This document shows positions 34,201 through 42,847 of a stretch of 64,000 bases of DNA, one piece after another; the stretch's first letter is position 1, and each line of letters starts with the position of its first letter. A program made the translations under genes and the position numbers. Source of the stretch: Minwuia thermotolerans (lineage in GTDB: Bacteria > Pseudomonadota > Alphaproteobacteria > Minwuiales > Minwuiaceae); contig NZ_PIGG01000064.1 of assembly GCF_002924445.1 (NCBI RefSeq), forward strand, positions 62,001 to 126,000. The letters run 5' to 3'. The notes under the pieces were generated by a model. The model was not told where the DNA came from. It worked only from the letters and a program-made list of their open reading frames with translations, and did no database searches.

Positions 34201-34287
34201 GCCCCAGTGGCGGAATCGGTAGACGCGACAGACTCAAAATCTGTTTCCGGCAACGGAGTGCCCGTTCGAGTCGGGCCTGGGGCACCA
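34201..34287 (+). tRNA. tRNA-Leu (anticodon CAA)
   Basis: The acceptor stem GCCCCAG (34201-34207) pairs with CTGGGGC (34277-34283), followed by A and an encoded CCA end (34285-34287). The anticodon stem-loop ACAGA-CTCAAAA-TCTGT gives anticodon CAA, decoding UUG. A long variable arm (about TTCCGGCAACGGAGT) and the TTCGAGT T-loop identify a class II leucine tRNA. No integrase or repeat indicates use as an attachment site. Confidence 0.96.
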
Positions 34288-34332
34288 ACATCCTCGCCCG
34301 CGCGGTTGCGGCGGGCGGCGCGGGAGGCAGAC

Positions 34333-35451
34333 ATGATCGTCGGCACGCCGAGGGAGATCAAGAATCACGAATACCGCGTCGGCCTGACGCCCGAGAGCGC
34401 GGCCGAGCTGGTCAGGCACGGCCACCGGGTGCTGATCGAGCGCGGCGCCGGCGAGGGGATCGGCGCCCACGACGCCGAGTACGAGGCCGCGGGCGCCGCG
34501 CTGGTCGCCGACGCGGCGCAGATCTTCGCCGAGGCCGACATGATCGTGAAGGTGAAGGAGCCGCAGCCGGCGGAGCGGGCCATGCTGCGCGGCGGCCAGA
34601 TCCTGTTCACTTATCTCCATCTCGCCCCCGACGCCGATCAGACCCGCGACCTCGTGGCCTCCGGCGCCATCTGCATCGCCTATGAAACCGTCACCGACCG
34701 CCATGGCGGGCTGCCGCTGCTGAAGCCGATGAGCCAGGTCGCGGGCCGCATGTCCGTGCACGCCGGCGCGAACGCGCTGGAAAAGGCCCATGGCGGCCGC
34801 GGCGTCCTGCTGGGCGGCGTGCCGGGCGTCATGCCCGGCAAGGTCGCGATCATCGGCGGCGGTGTGGTGGGCTTCAACGCCGCGCAGATGGCAGCCGGCC
34901 TGGGCGCGGACGTCACCATTCTGGACCGCAGCCCCGAGGTGCTGGAGCGCCTCGGCATCCATTTCGAGAATCGGGCCAAGACCCGCTTCTCCAACGCCCA
35001 CAATCTGCACGAATGCGTCACGGAGGCCGATCTTGTGATCGGCGCGGTACTGATTCCCGGCGCGGCGGCGCCGAAACTGGTGACCCGCGAGATGCTGGGC
35101 GACATGAAGCGCGGCGCGGTGCTGGTGGACGTCGCCATCGACCAGGGTGGCTGCTTCGAGACGTCGCGCCCCACGACCCACGCCGATCCGACCTACGTGA
35201 TCGACGAGGTAGTTCATTACTGCGTGGCCAACATGCCCGGCGCGGTGGCGCGCACGTCCACCTACGCGCTGAACAACGTCACCCTGCCGCACACGCTCAG
35301 GATTGCCGACGACGGCTGGAAGCAGGCGCTGAGCGACGATCCCTGCCTGGCCGAGGGTCTGAACGTCTGGAACAACCAGGTTACCTGCCAGCCGGTCGCC
35401 GAGAACCTCGGCTATCGGCACGTGCCGGTGACGCGCGCCCTCAACGCCTGA
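34333..35451 (+). CDS. ald: Alanine dehydrogenase
   Basis: A 372-residue NAD-dependent enzyme interconverting L-alanine and pyruvate plus ammonia. The N-terminus [20 protein letters not shown], the catalytic-lysine region MIVKVKEPQ, the His-containing [27 protein letters not shown] and the Rossmann loop [29 protein letters not shown] are all typical. Length matches the family. The ATG at 34333 has GGGAGG 6 bases upstream; the longer frame runs into the tRNA and is an artefact. It should not be confused with the related PntA at 42.8 kb. Confidence 0.95.
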   Translation: MIVGTPREIKNHEYRVGLTPESAAELVRHGHRVLIERGAGEGIGAHDAEYEAAGAALVADAAQIFAEADMIVKVKEPQPAERAMLRGGQILFTYLHLAPDADQTRDLVASGAICIAYETVTDRHGGLPLLKPMSQVAGRMSVHAGANALEKAHGGRGVLLGGVPGVMPGKVAIIGGGVVGFNAAQMAAGLGADVTILDRSPEVLERLGIHFENRAKTRFSNAHNLHECVTEADLVIGAVLIPGAAAPKLVTREMLGDMKRGAVLVDVAIDQGGCFETSRPTTHADPTYVIDEVVHYCVANMPGAVARTSTYALNNVTLPHTLRIADDGWKQALSDDPCLAEGLNVWNNQVTCQPVAENLGYRHVPVTRALNA

Positions 35452-35492
35452 TTCCGCGGCCTGTCGGGCGAGCTGGCGAGATTGCGTCTTGA

Positions 35493-35513
35493 TATTGCGA
35501 ATTGTTTGCAATA
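35493..35513. promoter_or_regulatory. Fur-type operator upstream of the haem operon
   Basis: A 21-bp near-perfect dyad: the two 9-base arms match with one mismatch around a TTG centre, and the core is TTGCGAATTGTTTGCAA. It closely resembles the TTGCAAAT-n-ATTTGCAA type of site used by Fur/Mur in alphaproteobacteria. It lies 46 bases before the first gene of the haem uptake operon and overlaps a possible -35 (TTGATA at 35489-35494), consistent with iron-dependent repression. Confidence 0.75.
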
Positions 35514-35558
35514 AACACTTGCCAGCAAGTCGTATGAAAGGCGTGAGGGAGAGCAGTC

Positions 35559-35867
35559 ATGTTCATCGCAATGAACCGCTTCAAGATCGTCAAGGGCGAG
35601 GAAGAAGCCTTCGAGCAGGTCTGGCGTGAGCGGGACCGGCACCTTGACCAAGTGCCTGGCTACAAGGAGTTCCAGCTTCTGAAGGGACCGGAGGAGGAAG
35701 ATCACACCCTCTATGCCTCCCACACTGTCTGGACCTCGCGCGAGGCGTTCGAGGCATGGACCAAGTCCGAGGCGTTCCGCAAGGCGCACGCCGGCGCCGG
35801 TGATCGGCGCGGTCTCTATATCGGCCACCCGATGTTCGAGGGCTTCGAGGTGGTGCTGGATGGCTGA
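35559..35867 (+). CDS. hmuQ: IsdG-type haem-degrading monooxygenase
   Basis: A 102-residue ABM-fold protein. The IsdG/HmuQ catalytic triad is in place: Asn6 (MNRFKIVKG), Trp67 (FEAWTKSEAF) and His77 (RKAHAGA). Such enzymes open haem to release iron in the cytoplasm. It is first in the haem operon, directly behind the Fur-type box, and overlaps hemP by 8 bases. The name follows rhizobial HmuQ; the sequence supports the function better than the generic antibiotic-biosynthesis monooxygenase label would suggest. Confidence 0.85.
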   Translation: MFIAMNRFKIVKGEEEAFEQVWRERDRHLDQVPGYKEFQLLKGPEEEDHTLYASHTVWTSREAFEAWTKSEAFRKAHAGAGDRRGLYIGHPMFEGFEVVLDG

Positions 35868-36039
35868 CCCTGTCGCGCCCTGCCAGCGTCCGCCGACAGG
35901 CGGGCCCGGCGCCCAGGGGCGGCCGCGCTTCCGCAGCGAGGAGCTGCTGGGCGACGCCAGCGAGATCGAGATCGACCATGGCGGCGAGGTCTACCGCCTG
36001 CGCCGCACCCACAGCGGGAAGCTGATACTGACAAAATAG
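35860..36039 (+). CDS. hemP: HemP/HmuP haem-uptake accessory protein
   Basis: A 59-residue protein with the HemP core IEIDHGGEVYRLRRTHSGKLILTK at its C-terminus. In rhizobia and Burkholderia the homologue (HmuP/HemP) acts as a positive factor for expression of the haem receptor gene, so a regulatory role on hmuR just downstream is likely. It starts at ATG 35860 inside the last codons of hmuQ, indicating coupled translation. Confidence 0.9.
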   Translation: MADPVAPCQRPPTGGPGAQGRPRFRSEELLGDASEIEIDHGGEVYRLRRTHSGKLILTK

Positions 36040-36126
36040 ACCGCGGGGCGCGCCTGTCCCCGACGCAACCGGATCCACGCCAGCCACCAAGGCCGACCGC
36101 CCAGGCAGCCAGCTTCAGGGATTCCG

Positions 36127-36143
36127 TCTCAAGACACTTGAGA
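36127..36143 (+). promoter_or_regulatory. Perfect hairpin overlapping the hmuR ribosome site
   Basis: TCTCAAG (36127-36133) and CTTGAGA (36137-36143) form a perfect 7-bp inverted repeat with an ACA loop. The 3' arm overlaps the GAGAGG ribosome site (36140-36145) eight bases before the hmuR ATG. It could lower translation of the receptor or be the target of a protein such as HemP. Confidence 0.5.
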
Positions 36144-36153
36144 GGAACCAGAC

Positions 36154-38295
36154 ATGCTGCCGAGACTATCATCCCTTGTTTTGCTTGCCGCGCTGACGCC
36201 CGCCGCCGTCCTGGCCCAGGAAAAGCCGACCGAAGCGCCGGAATCGACCGAGAGCGAGAAGGCCGGGAGCGCGGAAGGACAGAGCGAACTGGTGTTGCCG
36301 CCGATCTCGGTCACCGCGACCCGGACCCCGATCGAGGCGTTCGAGTATCCGGGCATGGTGACCGTCATGCCGCAGGAGGAGATCGACCTGCGCCAGGCCT
36401 CCTCGCCGGACGATCTGCTGAACTTCATACCCAATGTCGAGTTCACCGGCGGGCCGCGGCGGACCGGCGAGACGCCGAGCATCCGCGGCTTCTCGGGCAG
36501 CGACATCGTGGTCCTGATCGACGGCGCGCGCCAGAACCTCAACGCCGGCCATGACGGCCGCTTCTTCATCGACCCGATGATGCTGCGGGAGGTCGAGGTC
36601 CTGCGCGGGCCCGCCTCGGCGCTCTACGGCTCGGGCGGCACGGGCGGCGTCATCGCCTTCCGCACACTGAGGGCCGAGGACGTGCTGGAGCATGGCGAAA
36701 CCGCCGCGCTCCGGCTCACGGCGGGCTACCAGGACGTCGATGATGAGGAACTGTTCGGCGTCGCCGGCTTCACCCGACCGACCGAGAACTGGGATCTGAC
36801 CGCCAGACTGGTGTACCGCGATCCGGGGACCATCCGCCTGGGCGACGGCAGCGAGCTGAGGCGCGCGGACGACGACATTCTGAGCGGCCTGTTCCGGTCG
36901 TCCTACGAGGCGGGCGGCGGCCATGAGCTGGAACTCTCCCTGCTGCATTTCCGCAATGACGCCACCGAGCCCAATGTCGGCCAGGGCGCGGCCGGCACCG
37001 ACGAAGTCGACAAGGACATCACCAACGACACCGCCCGTCTGAGCTGGCGCTACGACGCGCCGGACGATCCGCTGATCGATCTGGACGCGCAGATCTACTA
37101 CACCCGTTTCCGCATCGACGAGACGCGCCTGGACAACGCCGGCGCCGGCGCCCAGGGCGACGAACTGAAGCGCGACGTCGACACGCTCGGCTTCCGAGCC
37201 GACAACCGCTCGGCGCTCGACTGGATCGACGACGGCGCGGTGACCTTCGTCTACGGACTGGAGGGATATCGCGACGTCCAGGACGGCGCGGAGAACGGCG
37301 GCGAGCGCGACGGCGTGCCCGACTCGACGAATCTGTTCGGCGGCGTCTTCGGGCAGGCGGAGTTCCGCTTCTACGAACCCTTCGGGGCGGGCACGGGGGA
37401 TTTCGTCCTGCTGCCCGGCATGCGCTTCGACTATTTCCGCACCACCAGCGCGATCTCCAGCGACGTCACCGATGTCGCGCTGTCGCCGCGCTTCGGCGCG
37501 ACCTGGTTCCCGACACCCTGGGCCATGGTCTTCGGCAACTATTCCCGTGCCTTCCGCGCCCCCAGCTTCGACGAGGCCTTCCTGGACGGCGTGCATTTCG
37601 AGATCCCGGTCGGCGCCGGCGTCGTCAACCGCTTCGTCCCCAATCCCGACCTGCAGTCGCAGCGCACTTCCACGGTGGAGATCGGCTTCGGACTGGAGTT
37701 CACCAGCGTGCTCGCACAGGGCGACCGCGTCGAGTTCAAGGCGACGCGCTTCCGCACCCGGGCCGACGACTTCATCGACCTGCAGGTGAACCAGCCGACG
37801 CCCTTCGTCGACTGCAATCCCTTCATCCCCGGGGCATGCGACGGCACCACCCAGGCGGTCAACATTCCCGAGGCCCTGCTGGAGGGCAACGAGATCGAGG
37901 CGCGCTATGACAGCCGCCGCGCCCGCGTCGCCTTCGGCTTCGGCAATCTCGACGGCGACGACCTGACCAACGGCGGCAAGCTGGGCGTACTGACGCCGGC
38001 GCAGGTGACCCTGGACCTCGGCGTCAAGTTCCCCGAGTTCGGCGCTATCGCCGGCGTGCGCACCCTGGGGGCCTTCGACTTCGACAAGGTCGACGCAGCC
38101 GCCGACGAGCGTGCGGGCTACGTCGTCCACGACCTCTACTTCGCCTGGGCGCGGAATCTGGCGGAGGACACCGAGCTCCGCGTCGATCTCGGGATCGATA
38201 ACGTCACCGACCGCGCCTATTCCCGCGTCTTCAACGACGCCTTCGAACCCGGCCGCAACGTCAAGGGTCGCGTGACCCTGACCCGGCGCTGGTAG
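36154..38295 (+). CDS. hmuR: TonB-dependent haem receptor
   Basis: A 713-residue outer-membrane receptor: signal peptide (MLPRLSSLVLLAALTPAAVLA), TonB-box region (LPPISVTATRTP), plug domain (GGPRRTGETPSIRGFSGSDIVVLIDGARQN...VEVLRGPASALYGSGGTGGVI) and a beta-barrel ending RVTLTRRW with a terminal aromatic residue. The FRAP and NPDL motifs of haem receptors are present (YSRAFRAPSFDEAFL...PNPDLQSQRTST). It brings haem into the periplasm for HmuT. A hairpin overlaps its ribosome site, and hemP lies just upstream. Confidence 0.92.
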   Translation: MLPRLSSLVLLAALTPAAVLAQEKPTEAPESTESEKAGSAEGQSELVLPPISVTATRTPIEAFEYPGMVTVMPQEEIDLRQASSPDDLLNFIPNVEFTGGPRRTGETPSIRGFSGSDIVVLIDGARQNLNAGHDGRFFIDPMMLREVEVLRGPASALYGSGGTGGVIAFRTLRAEDVLEHGETAALRLTAGYQDVDDEELFGVAGFTRPTENWDLTARLVYRDPGTIRLGDGSELRRADDDILSGLFRSSYEAGGGHELELSLLHFRNDATEPNVGQGAAGTDEVDKDITNDTARLSWRYDAPDDPLIDLDAQIYYTRFRIDETRLDNAGAGAQGDELKRDVDTLGFRADNRSALDWIDDGAVTFVYGLEGYRDVQDGAENGGERDGVPDSTNLFGGVFGQAEFRFYEPFGAGTGDFVLLPGMRFDYFRTTSAISSDVTDVALSPRFGATWFPTPWAMVFGNYSRAFRAPSFDEAFLDGVHFEIPVGAGVVNRFVPNPDLQSQRTSTVEIGFGLEFTSVLAQGDRVEFKATRFRTRADDFIDLQVNQPTPFVDCNPFIPGACDGTTQAVNIPEALLEGNEIEARYDSRRARVAFGFGNLDGDDLTNGGKLGVLTPAQVTLDLGVKFPEFGAIAGVRTLGAFDFDKVDAAADERAGYVVHDLYFAWARNLAEDTELRVDLGIDNVTDRAYSRVFNDAFEPGRNVKGRVTLTRRW

Positions 38296-38314
38296 CCCGA
38301 CAAGGAGAACTTGC

Positions 38315-39205
38315 ATGCCACTCCACGCCGCACGCACCGGACGGATCCTTCTTGCCCTCGGATTGCTGTTCGGCAGCGTGGCATCGGCAGTGGCCGAGCC
38401 CCGGCGCATCGTTTCCGCCGGTGGCTCGGTCACCGAAATCGTCCATGCGCTGGGCGCGGGCGACCGGCTGGTGGGCGTGGATTCGACCAGCTTCCATCCG
38501 CCGGAAGTCCGCAACCTGCCCGATGTCGGCTATCTGCGCGCCCTGTCGGCGGAACCGGTGCTCTCACTCTCCCCCGACATGGTGCTGGCAGAGGCCGACG
38601 CCGGTCCGCCCGAGGCGCTGACCCAGCTTCGCGCCGCCGGCGTCGAGGTGGTGACCGCGCCGGACAAGCCCGACATCGAGGGCGTTGCGGCCAAGATCGA
38701 GACCGTCGCCGCTGCGCTGGGCCGGGAGGCGGCGGGCGAAGCGTTGAAGAGCGAAATACTGGCGCGCTGGGCCGAGGTTCGTGAAGCCGTTGCCGCGACC
38801 GGAGAAAGGCCGCGGGTGCTGTTCGTGCTGTCGACCGGGTCCGGCGCCCCGCTGGTCGCGGGGCTGGAGACCTCCGCCGCCGGCATCATCGAAATGGCCG
38901 GCGGCGGGAATGCGATCCGTGATTTCACCAATTTTCGCCCACTCACACCCGAAGCCGGCGTGGCGCTGGCGCCCGACGTGATCCTGGTGACGCGGCGCAC
39001 GGTCGACATGCTGGGCGGGGAGGCCGCCCTGCTGGCGCTGCCCGGCCTCGCGGCGACGCCGGCGGCCGAGGCGGGACGTGTGGTGGCCATGGACGGATTG
39101 CTGCTGCTCGGCTTCGGCCCGCGCACGCCGGAGGCGGCGGCGCGGCTCGCCCGCGCGCTGCATCCGGATATCGAGCTCCCGGCCGGTCCCTGGGACGCGG
39201 AATGA
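38315..39205 (+). CDS. hmuT: Periplasmic haem-binding protein
   Basis: A 296-residue class-III binding protein with a signal peptide (MPLHAARTGRILLALGLLFGSVASAVA). The first strand RRIVSAGGSVTEIVHALGAGDRLVGVDSTS and later VLFVLSTGSGAPLVAGLETSAAGIIEMAGGGNAI match HmuT/BtuF-type proteins. It passes haem to the HmuUV importer. AAGGAG lies 7 bases before the ATG. It overlaps hmuU by ATGA. Confidence 0.9.
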   Translation: MPLHAARTGRILLALGLLFGSVASAVAEPRRIVSAGGSVTEIVHALGAGDRLVGVDSTSFHPPEVRNLPDVGYLRALSAEPVLSLSPDMVLAEADAGPPEALTQLRAAGVEVVTAPDKPDIEGVAAKIETVAAALGREAAGEALKSEILARWAEVREAVAATGERPRVLFVLSTGSGAPLVAGLETSAAGIIEMAGGGNAIRDFTNFRPLTPEAGVALAPDVILVTRRTVDMLGGEAALLALPGLAATPAAEAGRVVAMDGLLLLGFGPRTPEAAARLARALHPDIELPAGPWDAE

Positions 39206-40308
39206 GCGGCGTGGCCGGCGTGGCGCGGGGCGGCTTCGATCTGGCCGAACGGGCGCGCGGCCGCGCCCGCGTCCGCCGCCTCTGGATCGCGGGATTCGCA
39301 GCGGCGCTCGCGGTGGTGGCGCTCGGCGCCGCCGGGACCGGCGCCATCGACGTGCCGGCGGTCCACATCCTGGCCATCCTCGCGGATCGGCTGCTGGGAC
39401 TGGATCTCGGCATCCCGTATGAAGGGCGCGAGGAAGCGGTCCTCATGGCAATCCGTCTGCCGCGACTGGTCCTCGGTCTCTGCGTGGGCGCGGCGCTCGC
39501 CGTATCCGGGGCGGTACTGCAGGGCATGTTCCGCAATCCCCTGGCCGACCCGGCGCTGATCGGCGTCTCCAGCGGCGCCTCCATGGGCGCGGTGATGATG
39601 ATCGTGCTGGGCGGGCCGCTGCTGACCGGCGCGGCGGCGGGCCTGTCAGCCTACGCGATCCCCTTCGCCGCATTCCTCGGCGGACTGCTGATCGTCACCC
39701 TGGTCTACGGCATTGCCCAGCGCGGCGGCGGTACGGATGTCGCCACGCTGCTGCTCGCCGGCATCGCGCTCAACGCGCTCGCTGCCGCCGTGGTCGGGCT
39801 GATGATGTTCCTGAGTGACGACCGGGAACTGCGCGACCTGAACTTCTGGCTGCTGGGGTCCATCGCCTCGGCCACCTGGCAGAAGGTGACGATCCTGCTG
39901 CCCTGCGTGGCCATCGGGCTTGTCGGGCTGCAGCGGCTGACGCGCTTTCTCAACGCCATCGCGCTCGGCGAATCGGAGGCGCGGCATCTCGGCATCGGCG
40001 TCGAGGCGGCCAAGCGTTGGGCAATTGTGCTCGTCGCGCTGGCGACCGGGGCGGCGGTCGCCATGTCCGGCGTCGTCGCCTTCGTCGGCCTGACGGTGCC
40101 GCACCTCGTGCGCCTGATGATCGGGCCCGACCACCGCTACCTGCTGCCGGCCTCGGCGCTGCTGGGCGCGCTGGTCATCACCCTGGCCGATACCGTGGCC
40201 CGTACCGCCGCCTCGCCGGCCGATCTGCCCATCGGCGTGGTCATGAGCCTGATCGGCGGACCCTTCTTCATCTGGCTGCTCTACCGCCGCCGGCAAGCGG
40301 GCTTCTAG
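39202..40308 (+). CDS. hmuU: Haem ABC importer permease
   Basis: A 368-residue FecCD-family permease with about ten helices: IRLPRLVLGLCVGAALAVSGAVLQGMFRNPLADPALIGVSSGASMGAVMMI is the family hallmark, and GVVAFVGLTVPHLVRLMIGPDHRYLLPASALLGA contains the ATPase-coupling loop. An N-terminal arginine-rich cytosolic stretch (about 30 residues) precedes helix 1. It forms the inner-membrane haem channel with HmuV and lies 3 bases before its gene. Confidence 0.92.
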   Translation: MSGVAGVARGGFDLAERARGRARVRRLWIAGFAAALAVVALGAAGTGAIDVPAVHILAILADRLLGLDLGIPYEGREEAVLMAIRLPRLVLGLCVGAALAVSGAVLQGMFRNPLADPALIGVSSGASMGAVMMIVLGGPLLTGAAAGLSAYAIPFAAFLGGLLIVTLVYGIAQRGGGTDVATLLLAGIALNALAAAVVGLMMFLSDDRELRDLNFWLLGSIASATWQKVTILLPCVAIGLVGLQRLTRFLNAIALGESEARHLGIGVEAAKRWAIVLVALATGAAVAMSGVVAFVGLTVPHLVRLMIGPDHRYLLPASALLGALVITLADTVARTAASPADLPIGVVMSLIGGPFFIWLLYRRRQAGF

Positions 40309-40311
40309 GTC

Positions 40312-41115
40312 ATGCTCACGGCCCGAGATATCACCGTCGTTCGTCAGAACCGGAAGCTGCTGGACGGCGTTTCGCTCCGTCTCGACGGCGGCAGCCTGCT
40401 CGCCGTCGTCGGCCCCAACGGCGCCGGCAAGTCGACCCTGATCCGCTGCCTGAGCGGCGACATGAGCCCCGAGGACGGCGTCGCCGAACTGGATGGCCGG
40501 CCGATCGGCAGCTACGCCGCCGCAGACCTCGCCCGCCGCCGCGCCGTCGTCGGGCAGGAGCAGCATCTGGCCTTCGGTTTCAGCGTAATGGAAGTCGTGC
40601 TGCTGGGCCGCATCGCCCATGCCGGGCGCTCGGGCCGCGACGATGATCTGTCGGCCGCTGCAGCGGCGATCGGCGCCATGGGGCTGGAGGCGCTCGCCGA
40701 ACGCGACTTCCGCACCCTCTCGGGCGGCGAGAAGCAGCGCTGCCATCTGGCACGCGCCCTGGCGCAGCTCTGGCCCTTCGCCGGAGCGGCGGCCGAAGGC
40801 AAGGTGCTGGTGCTGGACGAGCCGACGAACAACCTCGACCTGCGGCATCAATACAGCCTGATGGATCAGGTCCGGCGCATGGCCGACAGCGGGCTCGGCG
40901 TCATCGCCGTGCTGCACGACCTCAATCTCGCGCTGCGCTATGCCGACCGGGTCGCGGTGCTCTGCGATGGCCGGCTGGCCGGATGGGGCCCCCCGTCGGA
41001 GGCGATGTCGGGCGCGTTGCTGAGCGAGGTCTTCGGGCTGGAACTCAGGCGTGTCGAGTCGCCGGACGGGCCGCCGCTGATCGTCCCGGCCGCGCAGTTC
41101 GCCGACGCGGTGTGA
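40312..41115 (+). CDS. hmuV: Haem ABC importer ATPase
   Basis: A 267-residue ABC ATPase: Walker A VVGPNGAGKSTLIRCL, Q-loop VGQEQHL, signature LSGGEKQRCHLARALAQ, Walker B VLVLDEPTNNLDL and switch VLHDLNLAL. The sequence follows the BtuD/HmuV pattern, including the insertion around AQLWPFAGAAAEGKV. It is the last gene of the haem operon and converges on panB with a gap of 3 bases. Confidence 0.93.
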   Translation: MLTARDITVVRQNRKLLDGVSLRLDGGSLLAVVGPNGAGKSTLIRCLSGDMSPEDGVAELDGRPIGSYAAADLARRRAVVGQEQHLAFGFSVMEVVLLGRIAHAGRSGRDDDLSAAAAAIGAMGLEALAERDFRTLSGGEKQRCHLARALAQLWPFAGAAAEGKVLVLDEPTNNLDLRHQYSLMDQVRRMADSGLGVIAVLHDLNLALRYADRVAVLCDGRLAGWGPPSEAMSGALLSEVFGLELRRVESPDGPPLIVPAAQFADAV

Positions 41116-41118
41116 CCG

Positions 41119-41931
41119 CTACCCCTTCTTCACGCCGAAGCAGTGTTCGGGGCCGGGGAAGCGCCGCGCGCGCACGTCCTCTCCATAGGCGCTCACCGCC
41201 TCGCGGATCGTCGCCGAGGTCTCGGCGTAGCGCTTGACGAATTTCGGCATGTAGTCGCTGGCCAGGCCCAGCAGGTCGTTGATCACCAGGATCTGGCCGT
41301 CGCAGGCCGGCGAGGCGCCGATGCCGATGGTGGGGATGGCGATCTTTTCCGTGATCTCGCGCGCCAGCGGCTCCACCGTGCCCTCGATCACCGTGGCGAA
41401 TGCGCCGGCGGCGGAAACCGCTTCGGCGTCCCGCATAACCTTGTCGGCCAGTTCCGTGTTGCGGCCCTGGGTCCTGAACCCGCCCATCATTGCGACCTTC
41501 TGCGGCATCAGGCCGACATGGGCGAGCACCGGCACACCGCGCTCGGTCATGAAGCGGATGGTCCGTTCCATTTCGGTCCCGCCTTCCAGCTTGACCGCGC
41601 TGCATCCCGTCTCCCGCATCAGCCACATGGCGTTGCGGATCGCCGCTTCCGGGCTTTCCTCGTAGCTGCCGAAGGGCATGTCGACCACGACGAGGGCGCG
41701 CTTCGCCCCGCGCATCACGGCCTTGCCGTGCATCGCCATCATCTCCAGCGTCACGCCCTGGGTCGTCGGCAGGCCGTGCACCACCATGCCCAGCGAGTCG
41801 CCGACCAGGATGAAATCGACCAGATCGTCGATGGCCTGGGCTGTGGGGTAGTCGTAGGCGGTCAGCGAGACGATGGGTGTTCCGCCCTTGCGGGCGCGGA
41901 TCGCGGGTACGGTGACGGGACCGGCGGACAT
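41119..41931 (-). CDS. panB: 3-methyl-2-oxobutanoate hydroxymethyltransferase
   Basis: A 270-residue ketopantoate hydroxymethyltransferase, the first step of pantothenate and CoA synthesis. Conserved stretches are [77 protein letters not shown] and [23 protein letters not shown]. Length is normal. PanC is not adjacent. The gene is unlinked in function to the convergent haem operon. Confidence 0.95.
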   Translation of the reverse strand: MSAGPVTVPAIRARKGGTPIVSLTAYDYPTAQAIDDLVDFILVGDSLGMVVHGLPTTQGVTLEMMAMHGKAVMRGAKRALVVVDMPFGSYEESPEAAIRNAMWLMRETGCSAVKLEGGTEMERTIRFMTERGVPVLAHVGLMPQKVAMMGGFRTQGRNTELADKVMRDAEAVSAAGAFATVIEGTVEPLAREITEKIAIPTIGIGASPACDGQILVINDLLGLASDYMPKFVKRYAETSATIREAVSAYGEDVRARRFPGPEHCFGVKKG

Positions 41932-42055
41932 CGGATCGGGGCTCCCCTGGTTCTGGTTCAGCAGCCGGCGGCGCTTTCCGCCGGCACGACGTCAAAGGCG
42001 CTCCGTCCTTAGCACGGTGCGGGGACGCAGTGTCACCCCGATCGCCGCATGCGCC

Positions 42056-42229
42056 TCAGCACCGCTCCGTATAGCCGCCGGAATAGCCTTCGCAGGCGGG
42101 GTTGGTGTCGCTGGCCGGCAAGGGCTCGTGCCCGGCGCAGGCCGCCAGGGCAGTCATCAGGACCGCCGCCGCGAGCCGGCGGCATCCACGGACGCCGCCG
42201 CGCCGTATACTCTTGATGATATCCCGCAT
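42056..42229 (-). CDS. Small secreted lipoprotein
   Basis: A 57-residue protein from the ATG at 42229 with GGGAG about 7 bases upstream. The basic start MRDIIKSIRRGGVRGCRRL is followed by a hydrophobic stretch and a lipobox (LMTALAAC), giving a mature lipoprotein of only 27 residues with two further cysteines (PACEGYSGGYTERC). It resembles entericidin-type small lipoproteins in size only. No family is recognised. It is divergent from the PNPOx-like gene. Confidence 0.65.
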   Translation of the reverse strand: MRDIIKSIRRGGVRGCRRLAAAVLMTALAACAGHEPLPASDTNPACEGYSGGYTERC

Positions 42230-42283
42230 CGGTTGCTCCCGTTTCGCGACCGATACGCCACGGAACCCGGAGAGGATTACCCC

Positions 42284-42730
42284 ATGAAGCTGAAAGGCCC
42301 CTGGTCGAGAACGGAGATCGAGGATCATCTGGCGCGGACTGCCCTGCCGCTGCGCCTTTCCGCCGCCGGGGCCACCGGCTGGCCGATGGTCGTCTCGGTC
42401 TGGTACCTGTGGCGGGACGGCGCGCTCTGGTGCGCATCGGCCCGCTCCGCCGCCATCGTGCGGGCGTTGGAATCCAACCCCCGCTGCGGCTTCGAGATCG
42501 CCGGCGACGCGCCGCCCTATTTCGGCGTCCGCGGGCAGGGCCGGGCGGAGATCCTGCCCGATGGCGGGCCGCTGCTGCGGGAACTCTATGGCCGTTACGG
42601 CGGCGACGAGGATCACGCCTTCGGCCGCTGGCTGCTTGGCAGGGACGCCGAGGAGGCGCGAATCCGCATCACGCCGGAGCGGATGATGAGCTGGGATTAC
42701 CGCGTCAGGATGGCCGGCGCCTTCGGCTGA
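42284..42730 (+). CDS. PNPOx-like flavin-binding family protein
   Basis: A 148-residue split-barrel protein similar to pyridoxamine-phosphate oxidase-like proteins: LARTALPLRLSAAGATGWPMVVSVWYLWRDGALWCASARSAAIVRALESNPRCGFEIAGDAPPYFGVRGQGRAEI. This resembles F420/FMN-binding members with unknown substrate. The ATG at 42284 has GGAGAGG 8 bases upstream; a long frame to 41873 is an antisense artefact of panB. It is followed by pntAB after about 115 bases. Confidence 0.75.
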   Translation: MKLKGPWSRTEIEDHLARTALPLRLSAAGATGWPMVVSVWYLWRDGALWCASARSAAIVRALESNPRCGFEIAGDAPPYFGVRGQGRAEILPDGGPLLRELYGRYGGDEDHAFGRWLLGRDAEEARIRITPERMMSWDYRVRMAGAFG

Positions 42731-42847
42731 GCGGCGTAATTTGCTGCACCGCGACGAAATCAAGCACCCGCCGTCGCTTTCGGACCCTTCTAATATGCAC
42801 CCGGCACCGTATATTCGCGCGGTTTGTTTCATGGAGGGGCCGTCCGC

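Noticed and set aside
34201-35451. Genomic island inserted at tRNA-Leu
   Set aside because: The tRNA is intact with CCA, and the next genes are ald and the haem operon with normal composition; there is no integrase and no direct repeat of the tRNA 3' end.
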